Origin: Melampsora larici-populina 98AG31
Taxonomy: Eukaryota > Basidiomycota > Pucciniomycetes > Pucciniales > Melampsoraceae
Direction of reading: 5' to 3'
Assembly: GCF_000204055.1 (NCBI RefSeq)
Contig: NW_006768771.1
Location: 258,480 to 322,479 of the forward strand
DNA length: 64,000 bases
In this document: positions 55,473 to 64,000 of the stretch, one piece after another
Position numbering within the stretch: the first letter of the stretch is position 1
Layout of the letters: each line of letters starts with the position of its first letter
The notes under the pieces: model-generated
The model's input: only the letters and a program-made list of their open reading frames with translations
Database searches by the model: none
Told to the model about the DNA's origin: nothing
Program-made: the position numbers and the translations under genes

Positions 55473-57792
55473 TTAATAATTCTTTGTGTTTTGTAAATCA
55501 AATTCAGGTTCCCATGAGTTATGATTTGTACCAAAACCTTTCCATTTAATTAAAAATTCAGTTTTGTTGTGACACTTTCTGCAATCAAGTATTCCTTCAA
55601 CTTCATATTTGTCTTCTCCATTAATTTCAGTTGGTGGAGGTGGTGGTTGCCTTCTTTGGTCAATTAGATCTGTTTGGTGTTTTCGTAATAGAGACACGTG
55701 AAACACCGGGTGAATTCCTTTCATTGAATTTGGAAGATTCATTTTGTAAGCTGAACTTGATAATGTTTCAGTTATAAGAAAAGGACCTAGCCATCTATGC
55801 TCCAACTTGGGGCTTGGTCTTGTTGTCAAAATGTTTCTTCCATTCAACCATACTTGGTCTCCAACATTCCAATTTGGTGTTTTCTCGATGTGTTGATCAA
55901 ACTGCTTCTTCATTGTTTCCTGTGTAATTTACAAGCAGCTAGTCAGTTCCTTTTGCACTTCTTCGATTATATTTAGTCTGTCCTCAACAATTGAGATGCA
56001 TTGTTTGTTAGACGGAACTCTGTTGAAGGTGGGATTATAGCCGTAGTTGGCCATGAAAGGCAACATGCCAGTTGATTTGTGATCCCGGTTGTTGTATGTG
56101 GATTTGGTGGTTGCTAATAGTGATCCCCAGTTGTCTTGTCTATACTGGACAAAATGACGGAGATATTGTTCAATAGTCTTGTTGACAATTTTGCTCTGAC
56201 CGTCTGTCCTAGGATGGAAAGCTGTTGAAAAATGTAGCTTGATACCTAGCCTTTTATCAAGCTCCTTTGTAATTTGAGATATAAATATTGTGCCTCTATT
56301 GGATACTATAGTTTTTGGAGTCCCATGGAGCTTCCCCGCATTTTTTATCATTACATCAGCCAACTCGTTTGCTGTCATAGATTCCTTACAAGGTAAAAAA
56401 TGGGACATCTTTGTCAACCACTCGGCAACAGTCAGAATGCTGTCATACCCGTTGGACATCGGTAATTTTGCGATTAGGTCTTAAGTGATGTCGGTCCAAG
56501 GTCCAGCAGGGATTGAAAGGGGCTCAAGGGTTCCAAAGGGCTTCTGGGTGGTTGACTTCACTCTGAGACACAAGTCGCAGCCATCCACATACTTCTTTAC
56601 GTATGATTTTTGTGATGGCCAAAAAAACCTTTGTCGAATGAGGCTGAGTGTCTTGGCCCTTCCAGGATGGCCCGCTAGTGATGTATTGTGTTGGCTGCAA
56701 GTGATGTAGTATTTGATGTCGTTGTTGTTAGGAACCTCAATACGACCATCATTGTATAGGACACCGTCTTTCACCTTGTACAGTCGAACCCGCGCAATGG
56801 CATAATTTGGGTGGAAGACTTTTGCTATGCATTTTCAGGGGTTATGCAATTCCATTGTCAAATTTGGCAGTAAAAAGCATCAAGATCAAGAATTTTTTCT
56901 ATGCATTATCACGGGTTATGCATCTGCGCGGGTATGCAATTGCGCGGGTTTGACTGTAGTTGGTAATGGCCTTCTTCAACTTTGCCAATATCGGGTTAAG
57001 TTTAGTGTTGATCAATTCACAAATACGCTTGTCCTTCTTATTTGCTTGTTGTATTAAATTGATAATGTCTTCATCCGTCATAATGTGGTCTTCAGTGCCT
57101 TTGGAATTGGTCTCTGCAAGTGTCCAAATAGAATTATGCTGGCCAGCTGGTTCACTTATACATGAATGAGAAACAGAGTGGAACTCACATCATGGGAATG
57201 TTAATGTATCTTGTAAGATACACATCCCCTCGTCACATATCCTAGCTTGCCCCATTTGCATCTGCATAAAATCCTCGGGGTTATGTTGCGGAAAGGACAA
57301 AACTGTTTCAACAGTTGCGGTGAAGGAACTATTCTCATGTGAAAAATCACCATCTAGTTCGTAATCCAACACGCCTACTACGTCAACTTTGAACCAATGC
57401 TCTGCATTGCTTAGGTTGATGGTCTCGTCTTTGAAGAATGTGTCAAATGTGTCCACTTCTACTAAGAAGTAGTCATCCGTAAGGCTTTCAGGCTTGATAA
57501 GTTGTCTAAAGGTCAAGTTGTCATCCACACCTGGAGCCAGGTCTGGCCTTTGGGATAGCGCATCAGATTTTGCCGCATCTCTACCTGGTTGGAATTTTAT
57601 GATGAAATCAAAACAGCCTAATGTTTCTGCCCACCTAGCTTGCCTCCATGTGAGTTGTTTGGTTGTCATAAAGGTCTAGAGATTCCGATGATCCGTATAT
57701 ACGATCACCTCTAGACGGTTAGGGTTGCCTTCAAGATAATGGTGCCATTCTTTGAAGGACGCTACAATTGCCAGTACACCATGTCTGTCTTG
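55473..57792 (-). pseudogene. Ty3/gypsy chromovirus pol: RNase H, integrase, chromodomain
   Basis: On the minus strand: RNase H end (VLAIVASFKEWHHYLEGNPN, IVYTDHRNL, TFMTTKQLTWRQARWAE), the spacer, integrase zinc domain (HNTSLAGHPGRAKTLSLIRQ, then GCDLCLRVK), integrase core, a linker (FDQHIEKTPNWNVGDQVWLN), and chromodomain (EVEGILDCRKCHNKTEFLIK then WKGFGTNHNSWEPE). Stops: TAG near 57676, TAA at about 56481 and TAA at 55929. All three integrase catalytic residues are changed: VAEW for VVDR, VSNRG for VSDRG, DGQSKIVN for DGQ-ERVN. A 176-bp MITE splits the frame at 56781-56956, and the 5' side is cut off at 57793 by giant transposon copy 2. Confidence 0.85.
56781..56956. mobile_element. MITE of 176 bp with TA duplication, inside the gypsy pol frame
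   Basis: Ends read inward CAGTCGAACCCGCGCAATGG and CAGTCAAACCCGCGCAATTG, with TA on both sides (56779-56780; 56957-56958). Removing it joins the pol frame as ITNY then KVKDGVLYNDG, which confirms the borders. Tc1/mariner-type by ends and duplication. Confidence 0.9.
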
Positions 57793-57793
57793 G

Positions 57794-57818
57794 TGTAGCA
57801 CGTCGACGTGCACACACC
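57794..57818 (+). repeat. Left terminal inverted repeat of giant transposon copy 2
   Basis: Matches 6065-6089 in 24 of 25 bases, including the palindrome GCACGTCGACGTGC. Confidence 0.85.
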
Positions 57819-58923
57819 ATAGAGGTTCGATATAGACACAAAATAGACATAATTTAGTTCTCTATGAACGTGAACAGCATTCCTTTGTGCAATGCGTTCC
57901 GAGATCAGTGGACCCTCTTTTCTGACGTACGATGACAAACATCCGTTCGCCTTATGATGCCTTTCACACTCAAATTGAGTGTATTGTCTTATCTCCCATC
58001 ATGGCACAGACAACAAGTGTACATTCGCCTATGGCCAATCAATTTATGAGATGGCAAGTGATCTCGATTCTCAAAGTTGTTCATTTTATTTTTTTGCCCT
58101 CGCCCAACCGAGCCCTTGTTGATAACAATCTGGATCCTGAAGAAGGACAGATTGCTCATTACGAGGAATGAGTCTCCGAAAGTCGTCCGATGCTCTGTAG
58201 AACTAATATGATCTGAAATTCATACGCTTGATCAAGCCAAGACTCGGCGAGCTTCCCGATCGGTAAGGTGAACAAAGTGACTACACTCTTTGTTTACCGT
58301 TCTATCTAGTGGGTCAATGTTCCATCTTGCTGATTTTGACTTCTCAAATTACAAAGAATGTTTAAATATGATCTCAATTATTGCTTCAATAAGTGGGTCT
58401 GTGAACCACCGTAGCAAGTATCGAGGTTGAGAAATATGAGATAGAGAAGTTCAGAAGGCTACGTACGTAGAAGCTCCTTCTGACCCTTCCGAGTCATCTT
58501 AATCAAACAAATACGTAAACCACCCCGACTATTGTCCCCCAAAGCACGTAGTGGTATACGCTCGTGCTGAGTTACCCTCTATGTTTTCCCACTTGTAGAA
58601 CAAGAGATTGAGGTGGCGTCCTTTGCTAAATCTGCTTCCAGGATTTGCAAAAAAACAAAAGCCAAAAAAAAACGGTTGGACAAACTTTTCATGGTGGCAG
58701 CGTTGATCGGCAAAAGACTACACCTCTACTTTCCATCGGTCAGAAAGGTTCTCTTTTGAAACCAAATCTACTGATTGTAGTTCTTTTTTGGTTCCTTTAC
58801 ATTGTCATACTTTTAAAACACCCTTAAGTGTGCTATCATTTTCAATTACCAACGCTTTTTTCGTTCTCAAGAAAAGTTCAATCGATCAACTGTTTTATAT
58901 CTTTCCGTCAAACTCTTTCTGAT
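57819..58923. other. Left subterminal region of copy 2, no gene seen
   Basis: No convincing coding frame. It contains a pyrimidine-rich stretch just before the gene A start, and inverted words such as AAGGTTCAG/CTTCTGACC around 58450-58490. The equivalent in copy 1 is 6090-6946. Confidence 0.4.
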
Positions 58924-60498
58924 ATGCCTTCCAACCCATATAAGACATCTGCTAGTCACTTGAAGAGCGCCAAGAGATGGGTACGTGCTGTTCGCAAGAA
59001 TGCCGAGCTTGGGACGGTATCCAAAACTGAGATGATCGTGGTCCATGTAAGTTCCGTCTCTGATATTCAACTTTTACTGATGGGACTCGGTCTGAAGCCT
59101 ACGTTGCCTTTCTCAGTCTCTGGTTCGCAGACATCTACGTGTCCTGATGTGTCGGGAGTCGCACTTGTCTCCGATCCCCATGTCTCTCTCGGCAGAAGAG
59201 GAAAGCGCTTTCACCAACCGCTTCCCTGATGGCGATCCTCTTCCCCATGCCAATTCCGTTTCTTTGATCTCTGTTACGGACTTTGTACATACTGGTCCCC
59301 ACATGAAAAAAGGAGATTTCTGGGAAGTTGAAATGGACCTCAAGCGTTTTGGCCTTCGCCGATTTTCTTTCAACTGGGAGGCCGGCTTTGACAATCGCGC
59401 CAACAAGCTGGCTGGTGAACTCTTTTGGACCTCGTTTTATCGTGCGATCAAGTCACGCTCCTACAAGTATATAATTACTCCGCACGTTCTCACCCGAGAG
59501 ATTGTCTATCCAGTATTTATTATCGAGTTCAACCACCTACGCTCAAAGTATAAAACTCAGTGCAGTAGTTTGGAGGTTCTGCAATTTCATTCCATGGTAA
59601 ATGCAAAGGAAATGGTATGTTTTTTGTTACGATTGATATGATTTGTTCCTTTTTTGACGTGAAATTGTTTTGAAACCAGGTTTGTAAAGAATACTCGGAG
59701 TGTTTGATCAAGGAAGGCGTGAACGAAGTGTTTATATCAATCTTTCAGCCCAGAAATTTTATGATTATGGGTAACGAGTCTGAAGTCATGATCAAAGCTG
59801 GCAATGCGGTTATCAAGGAGATACATGTGGAAATCCCGCGACGGTGGTCGGAAAAGACTATTCGGTTCATGGAAGTGATTGAACAGCGTGTACAATTTCA
59901 TTCCAAATCTCGCTACATCTTTCCAGGGTCTATTCGCCCGATTCGAAAATATGTAAAATCCAACTCGTTTGACTATGGGTTTGTACCCCGTCACCTTCCG
60001 GCCGATCTCTATAGCGACGATTACCACGAGAACTTACTTCCCAACGAATTCTGGGAGCTCAAAGTGAAACCGGCTGCATTACCCAGCATTGAGGAGATGG
60101 AATCCATATTCCCTGTGGCAGAAGCTCAACTCGTACATCATCTATCTGACAAGGCCGTAAACGAGTATTATTCAAGTGACGACAATATCTCTGAAGATGA
60201 ACATGTTGAATCCGAAGATGAAGATATGTCTGGTAACACCGAGGACAATATCTCCGAGCTCAAACGCGTCAAGGGTGTATTTCAAAATGAACTGTCAAAT
60301 TTAAAGGATGATCTACTTGTATGCAAGACAACATTCACTTCGTTCAAAGATGGTATATCTGACATGATGCCAGTGTGCTTGGCTGAATTAAACAAGGCAA
60401 AAGATGATATTGCAACTCTTCACGAAAAGTTAAATGAGATACAAGGAAAATTGAATTCGAGTGAGGGGGTCTCGTCATCAGGAGGAAACAAAGACTGA
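58924..60498 (+). CDS. Accessory gene A of giant transposon, copy 2 (open)
   Basis: Exons 58924-59046, 59117-59614 and 59680-60498 join in frame to 479 residues; introns are GTAAGT..CAG and GTATGT..CAG at the positions seen in copy 1. Starts MPSNPYKTSASHLKSAKRW with a basic helix; then LVRRHLRVLMCRESH, LRRFSFNWEAGFDN, SIFQPRNFMIMG, RRWSEKTIRFMEVIEQRVQF, GSIRPIRKYVKSNS and YGFVPRHLPADLYS. From about residue 350 it turns acidic (SSDDNISEDEHVESEDED) and ends in a coiled-coil-like region. No signal peptide or membrane segment. I do not recognise the family. It is diverged from copy 1 but with kept frame and splice sites, which suggests selection on the protein. Its likely place is in the nucleus with the transposase, as an accessory DNA-binding or assembly protein; this is inferred only from co-occurrence. 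Confidence 0.8.
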
Positions 60499-61569
60499 AT
60501 TTATCAATGGTCCTAATGTATCTAGTATTCGCGTTGGTGGATGAAAGATACTTGGGTGGAGTAAAAATTTTAGAATAATTAGTACTTGATGATGGTTATA
60601 TACATACATACTTTTGACTAGTTTGAGAAAAGGTTTCTGAAGGGAGGTATCATCTTTCGAAAACTTATCCTTCCTGATTGTGTAGTGATGAGCTATCGTA
60701 TATCTTTGTACCAGAATTTTGTGCGCGCTGGCTTGTTCTCGGTGTTTTTTTTTATCTTTGTCTTTTGTGAGGGAATGGATATGTGCGCGAGTTGAACAAA
60801 CTCAGTGTACATGTGTGCTCTTTGCATACCGTGAGATCTTGTGACCCTCTACTTATTCACATTCTTGTAATTGTGAATTGTGGATTCTCTTTCAACCATA
60901 AAACAACTCTCTCGGAGAACAAGGTGACAAATCAACTTGTACCCAAAAGGGAAAATCAACTTGTACCCAAAAGGGAAACTCGAGCATATCTGCTATTATA
61001 TTTCATTTGATGAGGGCTAGGTAGTCCACAATAAATTGAAGAGCTCCTTCACATTATTATTTTCGTTTATGCCTTCCAATGTAGATGTTCTTTGACACAG
61101 TTAAGCTTTTTCAAAAAGAGTGGGTCACAAAGAGGTTCTAGATCTTGGAACGGTCGAAAAATTACCCGGGTGTATCACAAAGTATCTACCAGAAAGGAAG
61201 GGGCACGACAGAGACAAATAACATGACTGTTCTAAACGCCGAGGCTTGGTGGTCTGAATTTCTGAAAGGCAAATTACAACTGCAGTGAGAGGTCCTTTCA
61301 GGTTGTGATGTCGTAGGTTTTTTAACAATTAAGCTTTGTAATAAATGAGGTTACAACTTAATCCTTCGAAATTTTATATACCAAGCTTTCTTTGAGAGTA
61401 GACAAGAGTTGTCTGGGAAGTCATCTTTTTAAATATATCAAGTCTAGGCACCACTTCAGGTCTTCTTGGTGATTCTCCGGTTTTACTGTGTCAGCGTTTG
61501 TTTGTTTCATACGTTAGCTGCTTGAATTATCGCCTCAAATAATCAAACCTTTGTTATATCCATATCAGA
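60499..61569. other. Gap between genes A and B of copy 2, no gene seen
   Basis: Non-coding by inspection. A 23-base unit CAACTTGTACCCAAAAGGGA occurs twice in tandem (about 60933-60979). Copy 1 has remnants C and D here; I find no trace of them in copy 2. Confidence 0.45.
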
Positions 61570-63295
61570 ATGAGCTCGGCACCAACACAAACTCAGGGCT
61601 CGACGTCTAGTGGATTGACGGGTGGAAAAAGGAGACGTGAAGATGATCATCAAGGGACAGGCACCGGTGAGTAGTCTAGTGGTTGAAAACAGTTTTTCGG
61701 GTGCAAAAGAGAGAACGGATGTTTAATGGCTTGTAATTTTACTCTTGCAGGAGACCGTGATGAGTGTGTGGGGGATGATGACAACTCAGATGAAGCCTCA
61801 GGTAAGCTATGTCTTTTTGTAGAAGGTGTAAGGTGGTGTACCTACTAGATTCATAATCAGACGCTAACAAACATTCTCTGTGGGCATGTAGAAGGCGAAC
61901 TGACTCACGAAGACCTAATGGAAAGAAAGGAAAGAAAGAGAAAAATGTTGAAAGAACTCACTGAAGATCGACATCGTAACACGGCGATTGGCAAGGCGGC
62001 TCAAGCACATGCGACCCCTCAAGCGGCAACGGCTCTGGCACGAGCAATACAGGAGTTTGCCAAGATGGTGATGGGGATTCCTCGGAAGGCAAAAGGTGGT
62101 GCAAAGAAAGAGGATTTGCTGCCAGAACCGCCTACCGAAGAAGAACGACTAGCTTGGAGCACTCGTAAACAGTCTCTCGAACAACTTATCAGGGATACTC
62201 AGGACAAAGCTATGAAAAAATACCTCGCAAAGAAACCAGCCGGTTTCCAACCCAATCGAAAACAACGCAAAATGATTGAGGACGACGCTTGTGAAGAAGC
62301 CGCCCTTAAAGGAGCTATGACACCAGTGGTGTTCCGTTCGAGAATGACATCCGGTGGTATCTCATGTTATCCACATCACTTTGGCACGCAATGCGAGGCA
62401 GACCTGGCTTTGGCAGGTTTCCCTCGCTGTACTTTTGATTGGGGGGCTTCGTACGACACGCCCTGGAACTCAGCAACTTCGAGCATCATTCTGGCAAATT
62501 GGGTTAAGGCCTTCGACGCGAATGCAGCAAAAGGTTTTGGGATTCTCACCTCGGAAAACACTGCTGAAAATCGGGAGCAAATTCTTCGACGCTGGGTTGG
62601 CAACAAAAAACAGAAATACAAGGATCAGGAAAAGCTGGTAGATTTGATGAAGACGCCAGAGGGGGTAAAACAGGTTCAGGAACAAGAGGCTATTGTCGAA
62701 GGTATTGCTAGGAAAAGACGAATGCTAATCAAGGTCAGCTGGGTCTTTGATTTACCTTTTGATGTTCAGTTGATGGCATTGCTGATATTGAGAATTGTTC
62801 AAAAAGATTGTGGACGCCCGCAAGGCTGTTGTGGTTAGGTACTTTGGCAAAGATTCTAAGGAGTATGCGATGGTGGATCATATGGAGATTCATTCCGAAG
62901 ACGAAATCATGTCCTCAGGCTCGTCAGTCGGTCGCAAAAAAAAACGTCTCCCGTGGAGAAGCGCCGAACTCGATACTTTCCTTGGCTTGCTGGACACAGC
63001 CCACAAGAGTCGCAAGAAATCTTTCCCAAAGAAAGACGAGCTGCTGCTGCTTTTGTCGAACGCGGTCCATATGCCCCTGAGGCTGACACTGAACGCTTTC
63101 CGCCGAAGGGTTTCCAAAGTTCATTGATCTCTCCAACCTGGATCGAATCTCAAGAGGGATTGGTCATTGCCGAGTTTGGATTTGAACAACGACGAACCTG
63201 TAGACATCAACTCAGCCATTGATGATATCAGTCTGTCATTAAGGTCTGCGGAAAGCATGAAGTCCGACATAAGAGATGATAATATGACTCAATGA
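61570..63295 (+). pseudogene. Accessory gene B of giant transposon, copy 2 (two frameshifts in last exon)
   Basis: Exons 61570-61666, 61751-61801, 61892-62733 and 62807-63295, with splice sites at the same places as copy 1. Starts MSSAPTQTQGSTSSG, basic KRRRED patch, LTHEDLMERKERKRK, MGIPRKAKGG, PTEEERLAWSTRKQ, FPRCTFDWGASYDTPWNSAT, LRRWVGNKKQKY, then in exon 4 LPWRSAELDTFLGLLDTAH. A one-base change near 63035 moves the frame to FVERGPYAPEADTERFPPKG, and another near 63180 moves it to NNDEPVDINSAIDDISLSLR before TGA at 63293. Codon 61969-61971 is CGA (Arg) where copy 1 has TGA. The first three exons are open, so decay of exon 4 is recent. Function unknown, as for copy 1. Confidence 0.75.
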
Positions 63296-64000
63296 TGCTT
63301 TCAGAAGGTCTTTTGAAAAGCCAAGAGGTGAGTTTGTTTTGGTGGAAGGATTTATGAGCAAGGGTCATGGTTCTAATTGAATAATGGATTCGTTTTATCT
63401 CAGAGATCGGCACTGATTATATCTATTGATTTGCGGTCATGGGATTGGTATATCACAATCCCTCCAGTAGCGTCTCATTTTTATAAACTCTCTTTGTTCA
63501 ATGCGCTGCTGCTATTCTAAGACAACAAAAACGAGCTTCATATTTTGTGCTCTTATTTTTTGTGTTTTCACCACTTGCGCTTGTACCTTTTTCTAATGTG
63601 TATAAATCAAATCATGGGATTGTTCTTTTTTTCTTCAACCTTTTTCTTCTCTATATTTTCTTCAGAATCCCACTTTGTCTGAATTCATCCGTTGCAATTT
63701 GAGATAATGTATCTTACAATTGTAAATTCCAAACCCTTTTCGATCAAGAGGACCAAAGAATAATACCCTTGTATTAAATCCGCATACATGCATTTTCTAA
63801 CCATCAATACCTTAGCGTTTTTTACCAACCTGCCTTTAGGGTCTGGATTTTTTCCCACTTAGCTTTTCCTTCAACCCTCCCAACTTTTGTTCGTTTACCT
63901 CAACTTCTCGCTCTATCTCTTCTGCTCCCCGCTCCGAGCATAGCTTTTATACATGCACAATTATACCTCTCCGTTTCTATCAAAGCATATATATATATAT
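63296..64000. other. Downstream of gene B in copy 2, no gene seen
   Basis: AT- and T-rich sequence without a supported gene, ending in a short TA repeat at the window edge. The six hairpin motifs found here in copy 1 are not visible up to 64000. Confidence 0.4.

Larger units (their letters stand above)
57794..64000 (+). mobile_element. Giant Tnp2-type DNA transposon, copy 2 (left 6.2 kb; runs off the window)
   Basis: Starts with the same inverted end as copy 1, identical over 24 bases (TGTAGCACGTCGACGTGCAC then ACAC), placed in the RNase H frame of the minus-strand gypsy element. Gene A (58924-60498) and gene B (61570-63295) follow in the same order and orientation as in copy 1. The transposase, if present, would lie beyond 64000. 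Remnants C and D of copy 1 are absent here. Confidence 0.85.

Noticed and set aside
62376..63136. Minus-strand frames opposite gene B of copy 2
   Set aside because: Shadows of the conserved plus-strand gene.
1..64000. CRISPR arrays, rRNA genes, bacterial-type operons or riboswitches
   Set aside because: None seen; introns and element types show a eukaryotic (fungal) genome.

Overview
The window looks like a transposon-dense, AT-rich stretch of a basidiomycete genome, most likely a rust fungus (Pucciniales). Genes have several short introns of about 45-90 bases with GT..AG ends. The protein families present (Tnp2-type transposases, Tet-like 2OG-Fe(II) dioxygenases, alpha-kinases, an expanded integrase-core family, a P-like transposase) are the ones known to be amplified in rusts. 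The species cannot be told from the sequence alone. I see no clear single-copy housekeeping gene; the one housekeeping match (splicing factor CWC22) is a captured fragment inside a transposon.

Layout. 1-968: diverged LTR-like sequence. 978-2693: a terminal-inverted-repeat element with a 9-bp target duplication that carries a piece of CWC22 (Pack-MULE-like). About 3121-34690: an old, broken Ty3/gypsy element in plus orientation, split into pieces by later insertions. These are a 12.6-kb Tnp2-type DNA transposon (6065-18700), a young Ty1/copia element with 664-bp LTRs (22509-28633), and a hAT element (29213-34039) that itself holds a TA-flanked MITE. 35962-41018: a P-like element with 34-bp inverted ends, an 8-bp target duplication and repeated subterminal motifs. 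44.4-51.5 kb: three accessory genes in decay, namely an alpha-kinase, a Tet-like dioxygenase and (minus strand) an integrase-core protein. 52292-53073: a pair of 311-base inverted arms. 53.8-54.3 kb: a PIF/Harbinger remnant. 55129-57793: a minus-strand gypsy chromovirus cut by a second copy of the Tnp2-type transposon, which runs from 57794 beyond the window end.

The most distinctive content is the Tnp2-type giant transposon family. Both copies share inverted ends built around GCACGTCGACGTGC and carry, in the same order, two accessory genes that I call A and B. Neither matches a family I can name. Intron positions are conserved between copies, and copy 1 also has a divergent, opposite-strand B relative (B'). 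Copy 1 keeps an open four-exon transposase gene (1043 residues) while its A and B genes have stops. Copy 2 keeps an open A gene while its B gene has frameshifts.

A second window-wide pattern is that nearly all reading frames are broken by TGA, TAA or TAG codons that read as C-to-T changes, especially CGA to TGA. At one site the other copy of the same gene still has CGA. This suggests methylation- or RIP-like decay of repeats. All coordinates were read by eye and may be off by one or two bases.
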